Source of the DNA: Catenulispora sp. MAP5-51
Lineage (GTDB): Bacteria; Actinomycetota; Actinomycetes; Streptomycetales; Catenulisporaceae
DNA length: 64,000 nt
Assembly: GCF_041261205.1 (NCBI RefSeq)
Contig: NZ_JBGCCH010000040.1
Location: 17,230 to 81,229 of the forward strand
Direction of reading: 5' to 3'
Both the position numbers and the translations under genes were made by a program. Of this stretch, positions 8,647 to 17,814 are shown in pieces. Position 1 is the first letter of the stretch. Each line of letters opens with the position of its first letter. Under the pieces are notes generated by a model. It was not told the DNA's origin. It ran no database searches and saw only the letters and a program-made list of their open reading frames with translations.

Positions 8647-9077
8647 AACTCGGGAACCTCGTGCGGGACATGGCCGAGTTGGCGCAGGAGACCATACAGA
8701 TCCGTCTCACCCCAGAACTCGACGATCACCCCTTTCGCGAGCCGGTACGTCTTGCACACCGACATCGTCACATCGCGACCGGATCGGTCGTGGCGATAGG
8801 TGAGCGTGGCCGCGACAGTCACACGATCGTCTGCCGCGAAGAGGTCATCGATGCGCACACGACAGTCCGACAGACCGGGCGAGAGCACCGAGCCCGCAGG
8901 ATATTCGCGACCCTGGACGTGGGTTCCGGCGCCGTGCACTCGCACGTCCTCGGCCACGATCTGCTCGAACTCGCCGACCTGGCGGGTCTCGAAGACGCGC
9001 AAGTAGCGCAGCACGATCTCAGCGTTCTGAGCAGCGACATCATCAAGCGTGCGGATGGCATTCGCGGGAGCGTCCAT
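8643..9077 (-). CDS. SnoaL-like / NTF2-fold protein
   Basis: A 144-residue single-domain protein with the NTF2-like cone-fold pattern: helices AIRTLDDVAAQNAEIVLRYLRVFETRQVGEF, then strands with VAEDVRVHGAG, RVTVAATLTYRHD and KTYRLAKGVIVEFWGETD. SnoaL-type members act as polyketide cyclases, isomerases or small-ligand binders; the substrate is unknown. It starts 19 nt after the heparinase-like gene on the same strand, without a clear RBS, so it may be the last gene of the long pectin operon. The tail meets the convergent gene at 8643-8646. Confidence 0.75.
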   Translation of the reverse strand: MDAPANAIRTLDDVAAQNAEIVLRYLRVFETRQVGEFEQIVAEDVRVHGAGTHVQGREYPAGSVLSPGLSDCRVRIDDLFAADDRVTVAATLTYRHDRSGRDVTMSVCKTYRLAKGVIVEFWGETDLYGLLRQLGHVPHEVPEF

Positions 9078-9096
9078 TGCAAGACGCTATCCGACG

Positions 9097-11010
9097 TCAG
9101 CACACAGCCAAGCTCCACCTGAGCCTGCCGACCGGCCCGAGCCCGGTGACGTCGAGCTCCAGCCGGGTCAGGCGGTCGCCCCAGATGTCGGTGAGGTATG
9201 GATCGTCCAGTTCCCGCACGGTCGCGGTGAGTGGCACCGTCACCGGATCCCAGCGCAGGCGGGCCTTTCCGGCTCCTTCGAGCGCGGTGATCACTACCTG
9301 GTCTTCGCTCAGGTCCACCGCTCCGGCGACGATGAGGTGCAGGCGCGTCGGCTCCGGGTCGTCGGCCGCGTCGAGCTCCCACGCTTCGTCGACCGTGACC
9401 TGGCCGGTGGCGCGGTCGAGGCGGGCTTCGCGGCGCCAGCTGATGATGTCGGTCCGCGGGTAGGCTGCGGCGAGGTCGAGCGCGATCCCGGCGGCGGCGT
9501 CCTCGGCGAACGTGTCGACGTCGCGGGCCTGGAACTCGGCGCCGGCGGACTGCGGGGTGCCGCGGATCTCGGGGACGCTGTGCCACGAGCTCTGCATCGT
9601 CCAGATACCGTAGCGGTCGGGGCCGAAGGTCTGCGCGGTATACGTCGGGCGGCCCGGGTCGACGATCAGCGGGATGCCGTTGAGGGCCACGACGACGGTG
9701 CCGACGTCGTTGTGGTTGTGGTTCTCGCCGTTGTGGCCGCCTTTGAGGGCGAGGGTCAGGCCGTGGGAGGAGCCGGTGGCGCGGCGGGCCAGGAAGACCT
9801 GTGTCGATGGGAGCCAGACGTCGCGGGGAAGCGGCGCCGACACCGCCTCGGAGTCACCTGCCACCTCCGACTCGCCCACAGCCCCCGACGCTCCCGCCGC
9901 ACCTGCCACGGCCCAATCGGCGTCCGTCAGGGTCCGAAGAAACCACCCCAATCCCCCATCCACCCGAGCCAGCGGCTTCCCCGGCCGCCGATGGGTCGCC
10001 GCATAGGCCGCCGCCGACGCGTCCCCGGCCCGGCGAGCCGCGCGGTGCAGCGCGTCCCACGGCTGGACGGCCGTCGTGCGCGCCTGCCCATCGGCGAAGT
10101 TGAGGTGCCAGTCGCCGCCGAGGTGCATGCGGTGCGGGAAGGCGATCGTCTCGCGCAGTGAGTTCGGCAGGTCGCCGCCGAGTGCTCCGCCGCTCGCGTG
10201 GGCCAGGATGTCCAGCGCCTCCAGGGCCCGGCACGCCCCGAGCCACCAGTAGCCGGCGCCCTCGTCGATCGCGCCGTCGGGCGGGACGTCGGCCACGTAC
10301 CGGTCCACGCCCTCGGCCGCCATGCCGACCACCCGGTTCCTGGCCTCGCCCTCGGGCATCAGGACCAGGCCGGCGACCAGGAGGTTGCCGTGGATCCAGG
10401 CGGTCCAGTTGTGCGCGTCGCCGTGCAGGCCGAGCCAGTGCCAGTCGCGGCGGGCGACGAAGGGCGTCAGTACCCTGACGTCCACCTCGTGCCGCACGCG
10501 CGCCCGCAGGCCCGGTGCCCGCTCGTCGAGCTGCGCGCCGAGCAGGTGGTCGATCCACGCCAGCTGCGCGGCCACCTCGCCGGCCCCGAGGTCCAGGTAG
10601 GGCCGCGCGATGTCCGGCACCATCCCGCCACGCTCGAACACGTCGTCGTGCGCCGGCCAGCACCATGTGCTCTGCTCGCACAGTAGGCTCATCCCGTCCA
10701 CGACCGCGTCGATCCACCCCGGCTCGAGCGTCACCGCGGCCATCACCGCCGCCCGGCTGAGCCGCTTGTCACGCGCCCAGACCGCGTTCTCGTACTCGGT
10801 CCGGTCGCCGTCGCGGCGGAACCGGGCGAAGGCGCTGGCCAGCGGGACGGGCCACGGCCGAACCACGTCGGCCGCGGCCCGCTTGCGCACGGCAGCCAGC
10901 GTCGGCTGATCGAGACGCTCCGCCGACCACACACCGCGATCGCTCGCCGGCGGCACCGGCAACGAGTCCGACGGCGCCGCCAACAGGCCTGCCGGTGTGC
11001 TGTTCGGCAT
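9097..11010 (-). CDS. Heparinase II/III-type polysaccharide lyase-like protein
   Basis: A 637-residue protein with the two-part layout of the heparinase II/III group. An alpha-toroid spans ~60-330 (DWHWLGLHGDAHNWTAWIHGNLL, GAIDEGAGYWWLGACRALEAL). A beta-sandwich follows, with the conserved KGGHNGENHNHNDVGTVVVALNG block near residue 430 and PTYTAQTFGPDRY. No signal peptide is visible, so it probably acts on imported oligosaccharides. A low-complexity Ala/Gly/Ser insertion (GAAGASGAVGESEVAGDSEA) splits toroid from sandwich. Start 11010 has GAGGAG 4 nt upstream. It lies 77 nt behind a GH28 gene with no evident terminator, so a role in uronide oligosaccharide breakdown is likely but unproven. Confidence 0.82.
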   Translation of the reverse strand: MPNSTPAGLLAAPSDSLPVPPASDRGVWSAERLDQPTLAAVRKRAAADVVRPWPVPLASAFARFRRDGDRTEYENAVWARDKRLSRAAVMAAVTLEPGWIDAVVDGMSLLCEQSTWCWPAHDDVFERGGMVPDIARPYLDLGAGEVAAQLAWIDHLLGAQLDERAPGLRARVRHEVDVRVLTPFVARRDWHWLGLHGDAHNWTAWIHGNLLVAGLVLMPEGEARNRVVGMAAEGVDRYVADVPPDGAIDEGAGYWWLGACRALEALDILAHASGGALGGDLPNSLRETIAFPHRMHLGGDWHLNFADGQARTTAVQPWDALHRAARRAGDASAAAYAATHRRPGKPLARVDGGLGWFLRTLTDADWAVAGAAGASGAVGESEVAGDSEAVSAPLPRDVWLPSTQVFLARRATGSSHGLTLALKGGHNGENHNHNDVGTVVVALNGIPLIVDPGRPTYTAQTFGPDRYGIWTMQSSWHSVPEIRGTPQSAGAEFQARDVDTFAEDAAAGIALDLAAAYPRTDIISWRREARLDRATGQVTVDEAWELDAADDPEPTRLHLIVAGAVDLSEDQVVITALEGAGKARLRWDPVTVPLTATVRELDDPYLTDIWGDRLTRLELDVTGLGPVGRLRWSLAVC

Positions 11011-11087
11011 GCTTCTCCTCGTCGTAGGCGGCCATCATCCCGCCTCGACGGTCACCGATCAGCTGGTTATCGCCGCGGCCGACGTCC

Positions 11088-12572
11088 TCACAGTGCCGGG
11101 TAGCTCGGGAACGAGCACGAAGGCACGCTGCCGCTCCCCGATGTCGCAGTCACCGTGACCCCGGTACCCGTCGGTGTCAGGGTACTGTTGTAGGTCTGCA
11201 CCGCCGCGTACTCCGCAGTGCTCTTCGACACGTCCAGGTGCACGTTCTCCAGCGTCACCCCCAGCGGGTGCGAAGAGTTGTACCCGTTGAGCACCGACGT
11301 CGCGCTGGAGCTGGAGGACGTGGCCAGAACCCCGTTGATGACGATGCCGGTGAACGACGGGATCGAGGACCCGCTCCCGCTGCTGTAGTGCGTGTCCAGC
11401 ACGATCGGCGCCTTCATCCCGCTCAGGCAGATGTTCGAGTACGTCACCTGCGTGACCACCCCGCCGTTGCTCGCCGAGCTCTTGATCCGGATCCCGTTGT
11501 CGCTGCTGCTGGTGATGCCGGAGCTGTCCACACCGTTGAGCGTGTCGTTCGCGAACAGGACGTTCTTCACCCCGCCGTTGGTCTCGCTGCCGATCGAGAT
11601 ACCGTGCGTGCCCCAGAAGGCGTCGTTCCGGATGGTCATGTTCGACGCGGCGCTGCCGCCCTTGATCGCGATGCCGTCGTCGCCGTCCTGGATGAAGGAG
11701 TCCGCGATGGTGACGTTCGTGGCGCCGGAGGGGTCGATGCCGTCGGTGTTGCGGGCATCGGCCGGCGTCTTGATCCGCACGCCCCAGGCCGTGAACCCGT
11801 TGCCGCCCTTGTAGACGACGTGGAAGTTCGGCGAGTCCACCAGGTTCACGTGGTACATCGTGAAGTCGTTCGAGGAGTCGGCCTCGATCAGGCGTGGGTT
11901 CTGCTGGTCCTTGCTCTGCGACTTCGCCTGGTCGGCCAACTGCCACCAGGTGGTCGAGGACCCCAGGATGCCGGTGTCGCCGCGGCCGTCGATCGTGCCC
12001 TGGTGGCCGGAGGAGTTCTGCACGCCTTCGATACCGGCGTTCGCACCGGACACCTGGATCAGCGGCTTGCATCCGCCCTCGGAGGTGGCCAGGGTGCCGC
12101 AGGTCGGCTTGCCGGAGACCTGATAGTTCGCCGGATTGCGGGAGCCGTACAAGGTCGCGCCGCTGTCGATCAGCAGGACCTCCCCGGCGTGGACGGTCAG
12201 CGGGCCGCTGAGGAAGGCGCTGTTCGAGCCGGAGGCGACCAGCTTCACCGCGACGGTTCCGCTGCTGCCGGCGCATGAATCCAGCTTCTGCTGGATCCGC
12301 GAGGTGTCCGGCGGATTCGATTCCTGGGAGGAGGAGAAGGTGCGGCCGGAGATCGTCAGCTGTGCCGACACCGTGGCGCAGACGGTGCTCGGAACGCTCG
12401 GCTCGGAGACACTGCGGCTGTCGCCGGTGGCCAGCGTGGCGGATGCCCTGCCGGCCGGCGCGGCCGAGGCCGGGGCGTCGAGCAGGAACGTCGCCGCCGC
12501 CGCGACGGCGACGCTGGGGGTCAGGCACCAGATCCCGATGGCACGGATCCGGCGTGCGGTTCGTGGGGACAT
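11088..12572 (-). CDS. Secreted GH28 polygalacturonase
   Basis: A 494-residue exported pectinase. Residues 1-38 are a signal peptide (RTARRIRAIGIW, hydrophobic core, APASAAPAG). The beta-helix carries the GH28 catalytic set: NTDGIDPSG near 272 and DGDDGIAIKGG (the three Asp), then THGISIGSE, whose His is the conserved one, and an RIK motif (IRIKSS). It hydrolyses alpha-1,4-galacturonan outside the cell. A spaced RBS (GGAAGG) lies upstream of the ATG at 12570-12572. The gene starts 4 nt after the uronate dehydrogenase stop, so secreted hydrolase and catabolic enzyme are co-transcribed. Confidence 0.92.
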   Translation of the reverse strand: MSPRTARRIRAIGIWCLTPSVAVAAAATFLLDAPASAAPAGRASATLATGDSRSVSEPSVPSTVCATVSAQLTISGRTFSSSQESNPPDTSRIQQKLDSCAGSSGTVAVKLVASGSNSAFLSGPLTVHAGEVLLIDSGATLYGSRNPANYQVSGKPTCGTLATSEGGCKPLIQVSGANAGIEGVQNSSGHQGTIDGRGDTGILGSSTTWWQLADQAKSQSKDQQNPRLIEADSSNDFTMYHVNLVDSPNFHVVYKGGNGFTAWGVRIKTPADARNTDGIDPSGATNVTIADSFIQDGDDGIAIKGGSAASNMTIRNDAFWGTHGISIGSETNGGVKNVLFANDTLNGVDSSGITSSSDNGIRIKSSASNGGVVTQVTYSNICLSGMKAPIVLDTHYSSGSGSSIPSFTGIVINGVLATSSSSSATSVLNGYNSSHPLGVTLENVHLDVSKSTAEYAAVQTYNSTLTPTGTGVTVTATSGSGSVPSCSFPSYPAL

Positions 12573-12576
12573 GCGG

Positions 12577-13395
12577 TCAGGTCCTTCCGTTGGCTGTCAT
12601 GCGTCCGCCGACGAAGCGGAGGTCGGGATCGCCGTCGGGCAAAGGCCCGTGCTCGGCGAGGATTTCCTGTGCGAACACCTCGGCGTCGTCCTGCGGCCGA
12701 TAGCCCAGGGCGAGCGCCGGAGCCAGGTCCCACCAGGCGCGGGTATTCGCCGAGATGCCGTACAGCACCTGGAAGCCGAAGGACGGCGCGTGCAGTAACG
12801 CATCGATCAGCCGCACCGTGTCGCCCGGGCTCAGCCAGGTGGCCAGGCCCCGCTCCCCCGGCGGCCGGTCGAAGCAGCTGCCGATCCGCACGGCCGCGAC
12901 GTCCATGCCGTACCGGTCGGCGTAGAACGAACCCAGCGCCTCGCCGAAGACTTTCGTAACCCCGTACAGGGAATCCGGGCGCGTTCTGACCTCGGTGGTC
13001 AGCAGCGAACCGGTCGCGTGGAACCCGACCGCGTGGTTGCTGCTCGCATAGACGACGCGCGCCACGCCGGCCCGCCGCGCCGCTTCGAACACCTGGTAGG
13101 TCCCGTCGATGTTCGCCGGCAGCAGGTCGGCGAACGCGGCCTCGGTGGGGATGCCCGCCAGGTGCACGACGGTCTCTACGCCGGTCATAGCTTCCTGAAG
13201 CGCCTCGGAGTCGGCCACATCAGCGATGTCCGCGATCGTCCAGGGCAGCCCGTCGGGCTCGACCGGTCCGACCAGGTCCAGGCAGCGCAGACGCCAGCCC
13301 AGCGGCGGCAGGCCGGAGCGCAGAAGGCTGCCGATCCGGCCGGCCGCGCCGGTCACGAGGACCGAGCTCGGGACCGGACTCAGGACCGAGCTCAC
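12577..13395 (-). CDS. udh: Uronate dehydrogenase (NAD-dependent)
   Basis: A 272-residue short-chain/extended reductase with a Rossmann motif GAAGRIG (16-22), the conserved VVHLAGIPTE, SSNHAVGF and the YxxxK pair Tyr144/Lys148 (YGVTK). Size and the SSNHAVG block fit uronate dehydrogenases, which oxidise D-galacturonate or D-glucuronate to the aldarolactone. Start is GTG at 13393-13395, overlapping the stop of the upstream GH28 gene (GTGA), so translation is coupled. It links the pectinases and importer to the aldarate steps encoded at the head of the operon. Confidence 0.85.
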   Translation of the reverse strand: MSSVLSPVPSSVLVTGAAGRIGSLLRSGLPPLGWRLRCLDLVGPVEPDGLPWTIADIADVADSEALQEAMTGVETVVHLAGIPTEAAFADLLPANIDGTYQVFEAARRAGVARVVYASSNHAVGFHATGSLLTTEVRTRPDSLYGVTKVFGEALGSFYADRYGMDVAAVRIGSCFDRPPGERGLATWLSPGDTVRLIDALLHAPSFGFQVLYGISANTRAWWDLAPALALGYRPQDDAEVFAQEILAEHGPLPDGDPDLRFVGGRMTANGRT

Positions 13396-14792
13396 TGCGG
13401 GACTCCGTCGATCACCACGTCGGTCAGTCGCAGGTCACTGCTGTTCGTCGCGACGTTGGCGGTGGTGAGCGGGCCGGTGACGGTGACGTCCCGCAGCCGG
13501 ACGGTGCCGACCGGGTCGGTCGGGTAGCCGGCGATGTCCCAGCCCTGGGTCGCGGCGGCGACCGTCCAGTGGCTGAGGTTGATGTCGGTGACGGTCGGCG
13601 GGTAGGTGCCGGTGTTGCCCTCGCCGTAGTTGAAGTCGATGAGCAGCAACGGTCCGCCGATGGCGCTCACGTTCACGCGCCAGACGTGGCTGCCCTCGAT
13701 GAACCCGCCTCGCACCGAGTTGGTCTTCAACCGGTGCCCGGCTTGCAGGCCGGTGCTGGTCATCGTCAGGTCCCTGGCATAGACCTCGCGGACGCCGCCG
13801 GTCATCTCGCTGCCGATGGTGATGCCGCCGTGGCCGTCGGCGAAGGTGCTGTTCTGGATGACGACGTTCTGGCAGGGGACGTCGACGCGGCGGCCGTCGG
13901 CGTCGCGGCCGGACTTGATGGCCACGCAGTCGTCGCCGACGTCGAAGGACATGCCGTCGATCAGGACGCCGTCGCAGGACTCGGGGTCGCAGCCGTCGGT
14001 GTTGGGGCCGGTCGAGGCGACGGTGACGTCGCGGATCGTCACGTCGTGGCACAGGGTCGGGTGCAGGTGCCAGAACGGCGAGTTGCGCAGCGTCACGCCC
14101 TCGATCAGGACGCGTTCGCACTTGTAGGGCTCGATGAAGGTCGGTCGGAAGTGGTACTTGGTGCCGTCGCGCCGGGCGACCGGGAGGCCGGCGTTCACAC
14201 TGGCTTCGAAGGTGGCGAAGTCGGCGTCGCCCTGCTTCTTCCAGGCCCACCAGTTGGCGGTCGACGCTTGGCCGTCGAGCACACCTTTACCGGTAACACA
14301 GACATCGTGTTCGCCGTAGGCGTAGATCAGCGGCGAGTAGTTCATCAGCTCGATGCCCTGCCAGCGGCTGTAGACCGTGGGCAGGTAGGCGTTCGGGTCT
14401 GTGGCGAACAGTAGGGTGGCGCCTTCGGCGAGGTGCAGGTCGATGTGGGAGGCGAGGCGGATCGGGCCGGTGGTCCAGGTCCCGGGCGGGACGACCACGC
14501 GGCCGCCGCCCTTCGCCGACGCCGCGCTGATAGCGGCGTTGATGCTGTCGCCGTGGTCGGTGATGAGGAAGTCCCGGCGCGGGATACGGGGTCGTTCGAT
14601 GGAGCGCACGATCCGGTCGGCGGCGCGGTCCGCAGCCTTGTCAGCGGCTTGATCGGTATCGCATTTCGGGCTCGTGGCGGCGCGCACCGCCGGGCTCAGC
14701 GCGCCGGTGAGCGCGACGGTCCCGCCGACGGCGGCCAGGCGCAGCACGTCACGTCGGCTGGCGGGCTCCCGGCGGCTTGTGGGCTCGGGCAT
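13392..14792 (-). CDS. GH28 polygalacturonase with Tat-type signal
   Basis: A 466-residue second GH28 enzyme. The N-terminus SRRDVLRLAAVGG is a twin-arginine signal, cleaved near AVRAATS. The active-site blocks are NTDGCDPESC, GDDCVAIKSGRD, GHGGITIGSE and RLKTNSVRGG. With its larger insertions this fits an exo-acting or oligogalacturonide-specific GH28, a different job from the first enzyme. A low-complexity DQAADKAADRAADR segment follows the signal. The start follows AAAGAGG by 6 nt and lies 18 nt after the permease stop. It is translationally coupled to udh. Confidence 0.9.
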   Translation of the reverse strand: MPEPTSRREPASRRDVLRLAAVGGTVALTGALSPAVRAATSPKCDTDQAADKAADRAADRIVRSIERPRIPRRDFLITDHGDSINAAISAASAKGGGRVVVPPGTWTTGPIRLASHIDLHLAEGATLLFATDPNAYLPTVYSRWQGIELMNYSPLIYAYGEHDVCVTGKGVLDGQASTANWWAWKKQGDADFATFEASVNAGLPVARRDGTKYHFRPTFIEPYKCERVLIEGVTLRNSPFWHLHPTLCHDVTIRDVTVASTGPNTDGCDPESCDGVLIDGMSFDVGDDCVAIKSGRDADGRRVDVPCQNVVIQNSTFADGHGGITIGSEMTGGVREVYARDLTMTSTGLQAGHRLKTNSVRGGFIEGSHVWRVNVSAIGGPLLLIDFNYGEGNTGTYPPTVTDINLSHWTVAAATQGWDIAGYPTDPVGTVRLRDVTVTGPLTTANVATNSSDLRLTDVVIDGVPQ

Positions 14793-14810
14793 GTCAGGCC
14801 TCTTTCGTGG

Positions 14811-15749
14811 TCAGTCTGCGGACCTCGCGACCAACTGGGTCGGGTTCACGAAGCGCAGCGCGATCAGGAGCAGCACCGCCATGGAGCCGGTATAGACCAC
14901 GGCCATGGCGTCGATGGACTGGGTCGAGCGGATGCCGGCGGAGTTCACGGCCGAGAACAGGGTCACCACCAGCGTCTGACTGCTGGGTCCGGAGGTGAGG
15001 AAGGTCAGCTCGAACATGCCGAAGGTGCGTACCAGCACCAGGATCCCGGCGGCCAGCATGCCCGGCAGCAGCAGCGGTCCGAGGATCCGTCCGAGGACGG
15101 TGTGCGTCCGGGCCCCGCACACCCGCGCGGCGGCCTCGATCCGCGGGTCGATCTGTTCGATGAACGGCGTCATGGTGAACACCACGAACGGGATCGAGGG
15201 CACCAGGTTGGCCAGGATGACGCCGGTCAGCGTCCCGGCCAGGTGCACCTTGTAGAGCATGGTGGCCAGCGGGATGCCGTAGGCGATCGGCGGTACGAGG
15301 ATCGGCAGGATGAACAGCAGGTTCAGCGCCTTCTTGCCGGGGAAGTCGCGCCGGGCCAGCGCATAGGCGGCGGGCACGCCGAGCGCCAGCGAGATCGCGA
15401 CGACCAGGAGAGTCACCTCGAGCGTGACGCCCAAGACGTGGCCGAGGCTGAACTCCTTCCAGGCGTCGGTATACCAGTGGCTGGTCCAACCGCCGGGAAG
15501 CCAGGAGTCGAACCAGCGGCTGCCGAAGGAGTTCAGGAGCACGCTGGCGATGACGCCGGCCAGGTTGAGGAGGAAGAAGGCGAGGACGGCCCAGGTGAGC
15601 CAGGTGCCGGGGCGGAGGGCGAGGTGGCGGGGGCGGTCGGCGGCGAGCCCGGGAGCGGGCAGGCCTGAGCCGGCCGGACCTGGTTCGGCCAAGCCTGGCG
15701 GGCCTGCCGGGCCAGCTGGCTCGGGCAGCGATTCGGTCGGAGTACTCAT
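14811..15749 (-). CDS. ABC importer permease (second subunit)
   Basis: A 312-residue membrane protein of the binding-protein-dependent type, related to the PotC/CysW-like permeases. About six membrane spans begin with WAVLAFFLLNLAGVIASVLL. The EAA loop that contacts the ATPase is IEAAARVCGARTHTVLGRILGPLLLPG near residues 205-230. The first ~45 residues are a Pro/Gly/Ala-rich cytoplasmic tail. The start at 15747-15749 overlaps the stop of permease 1 (ATGA). Together with its neighbours it should import galacturonate, oligogalacturonides or an aldarate; the substrate is inferred from context only. Confidence 0.88.
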   Translation of the reverse strand: MSTPTESLPEPAGPAGPPGLAEPGPAGSGLPAPGLAADRPRHLALRPGTWLTWAVLAFFLLNLAGVIASVLLNSFGSRWFDSWLPGGWTSHWYTDAWKEFSLGHVLGVTLEVTLLVVAISLALGVPAAYALARRDFPGKKALNLLFILPILVPPIAYGIPLATMLYKVHLAGTLTGVILANLVPSIPFVVFTMTPFIEQIDPRIEAAARVCGARTHTVLGRILGPLLLPGMLAAGILVLVRTFGMFELTFLTSGPSSQTLVVTLFSAVNSAGIRSTQSIDAMAVVYTGSMAVLLLIALRFVNPTQLVARSAD

Positions 15750-16660
15750 CCCTTGCCTCCCGTCGCGCCCCGGTACATCCGCGACCGGGCCGCGGCCAGC
15801 GCGCCTATCACCGCGAGCATCAGGACCGTCATGATCATGGCGTCGGCGCAGCCCTGGGCGTAGTCGAAGCGTTCCAGTGCGGCCTCGTAGGCCTCGATGG
15901 AGATCACGTGTGTACGGCCGTCGGGATCGCCGACCATCAACGCCGAGGGGAACACCGCGAAGGCCATGACGAACGTCAGGCTGAACGTGGTCAGCAGCCC
16001 CGGCAACAGCAGCGGCAGGGTCACGTACCGGAAGCGCTGCCACCAACCGGCGCCGAGGGTGGCGGCGGCCTTCTCCAGGCTCGGGTGGATGCCCGAGAGG
16101 TAGGAGTGGGTCAGCAGGTAGGCGAAGGGGAAGCCGCTGATGATCAGTGAGAGCAGGACGCCGGTGTAGTTCATGGTCAGCTTCATCGGCGAGGCCGCCA
16201 GGCCCAACAGGTGCAGTGTCCGGTTGAACCAGCCGGCCGGGCCGAAGAACTCCAGGATGCCCTCGGCGGTGAGGACCGTGCCGAGGGTGATCGGCACGAC
16301 CAGCACCGCGAGCATGATGCGCTTGCCCCGGAAGTCGCGGCGCATCCGGTACGAGATCGGGATCGAGACGCCCACGTTGATGACCGAGGCGGGGATCGCC
16401 AGGGAGAACGTGGCCCAGATCGACTTGCGGGAGAAGGGGTCGCTGAAGAAGCTCCGGTACGCGCCGAACACCCCGCCGGCCGTAGGTTGGAACGAGAGCT
16501 GCAACCCGTACAGGAACGGGTAGCAGAACAGCGCGATCAGTGCGAGTGCTCCCGGCAGGACGAGCAGCAGGGTACGGTCTACGCCGCGTTCAGCCAGGCG
16601 GTGGCGCAGCGCCAGACGCGGTGGAGCAGTGGGTGGAGTAGTGGTTGTGGCGGCGGTCAT
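15746..16660 (-). CDS. ABC importer permease (first subunit)
   Basis: A 304-residue permease with an N-terminal Thr/Pro-rich tail, a first span LLLVLPGALALIALFCYPFLYGL, and further spans up to VLMLAVIGALAAA. The EAA-type loop is LEKAAATLGAGWWQRFRYVTLPLLLPGLLT. It is the partner of the downstream permease. Its start overlaps the ATPase stop by four bases (ATGA at 16657-16660) and its stop overlaps the next start, so the subunits are made in register from one message. Confidence 0.88.
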   Translation of the reverse strand: MTAATTTTPPTAPPRLALRHRLAERGVDRTLLLVLPGALALIALFCYPFLYGLQLSFQPTAGGVFGAYRSFFSDPFSRKSIWATFSLAIPASVINVGVSIPISYRMRRDFRGKRIMLAVLVVPITLGTVLTAEGILEFFGPAGWFNRTLHLLGLAASPMKLTMNYTGVLLSLIISGFPFAYLLTHSYLSGIHPSLEKAAATLGAGWWQRFRYVTLPLLLPGLLTTFSLTFVMAFAVFPSALMVGDPDGRTHVISIEAYEAALERFDYAQGCADAMIMTVLMLAVIGALAAARSRMYRGATGGKG

Positions 16661-17814
16661 GAGGCAACCGCCTCCGCCGGGAAGACCAAAGCTCGCTCGG
16701 CATCCACGGCGATGTGGAGCCGGTCGCCCGGCCGCACCGGCTGGTGCGCCTTCAGGTGCAGACGCCGCCCTTGGTCCGTGGCCGCCTCCACGTGCAGCAC
16801 CCGGCCGTGGTACTCGACGATCTCCGCGACCGCCTCGCCGATCGCGGTCTCGCCCTCGGCGGCGACCCGCAGGTCCTCCGGCCGGATCGCGACCAAAACC
16901 TGCTGCCCGGCCGACAACGCGCCGTCGACCGGGGTACCAGCCGGGTTGCCGGCCCTGGTGCCCACCACCCGCAGCCCGTCCCCCTCGGCCAGCGCCGTCG
17001 TGCCCTCAACCGAGCTCACCCGCAGTGGCAGCAGATTGCGATACCCCATGAACGCCGCCACGTGCGGATCGGCGGGGTGCTCGTAGAGCTCGGCGGGCGT
17101 GCCGATCTGGCTGACCCGGCCGTCGTGCAGCACCACCAGCCGGTCGGCCAGCGACAGCGCCTCCTCCTGGTCGTGCGTGACGTACACCGTGGTCAGGCCG
17201 AAGTCCTGGTGGATGCGGCGGATCTCGCCGCGCATGGCCAGGCGCAGGGCGGCGTCCAGGTTCGAGAGCGGCTCGTCCATCAGCACCAGGGCCGGTTCGG
17301 TCACGATGGCGCGGGCGATCGCGACGCGCTGCTGCTGGCCGCCGGACAGCTGCGCCGGGTGCTTGGCGGCGTGCTCGGTGAGGCGGACCAGGTTCAGTAC
17401 GTCGGCGACGCGGCGTTCGGTCTCGGCCTTGGCCACGCCGCGCATCTTCAGGCCGAAGGCGACGTTCGCGCGCACGGTCAGGTGCGGGAACAGCGCGTAG
17501 TTCTGGAACACCATGCCGAAGCCGCGCTTCTCCGGCGGCAGCGTGTCCACGCGGCGGCCGTCGAGCTCGATCTCGCCGGCGGTCAGCGGCAGCAGGCCGG
17601 CCAGGCAGTTCAGCGCCGTGGTCTTGCCGCAGCCGGAGGGCCCGAGCAGCGCGATGAACTCCCCGCCGGTGATCTCCAGGTCCAGGGGGTGCAGCGCGGT
17701 GTGGGCGCCGTAGGCCCGGCTGACGCCGCGCAGCGTGAGCCGGCCGAGTTGGGAGGCGGGCCGGCGCGGGGGCGAGGCCTGCGGGGAGGGGGAGGTCGCG
17801 GCGGTCGTCGTCAC
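16657..17814 (-). CDS. ABC importer ATPase with TOBE domain
   Basis: A 385-residue PotA/FbpC/MsmK-type ATPase. Walker A is GPSGCGKT at 58-65, the Q-loop VFQNYALFPHL, the signature LSGGQQQR, Walker B ALVLMDEP, and the H-loop VYVTHDQEE. A C-terminal TOBE domain of ~120 residues (VAIRPEDLRV, EIVEYHGRVLHVEA) follows. Start is GTG at 17812-17814 in a GTGA overlap with the binding-protein gene. It powers the importer encoded by the adjoining genes. Confidence 0.92.
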   Translation of the reverse strand: MTTTAATSPSPQASPPRRPASQLGRLTLRGVSRAYGAHTALHPLDLEITGGEFIALLGPSGCGKTTALNCLAGLLPLTAGEIELDGRRVDTLPPEKRGFGMVFQNYALFPHLTVRANVAFGLKMRGVAKAETERRVADVLNLVRLTEHAAKHPAQLSGGQQQRVAIARAIVTEPALVLMDEPLSNLDAALRLAMRGEIRRIHQDFGLTTVYVTHDQEEALSLADRLVVLHDGRVSQIGTPAELYEHPADPHVAAFMGYRNLLPLRVSSVEGTTALAEGDGLRVVGTRAGNPAGTPVDGALSAGQQVLVAIRPEDLRVAAEGETAIGEAVAEIVEYHGRVLHVEAATDQGRRLHLKAHQPVRPGDRLHIAVDAERALVFPAEAVAS

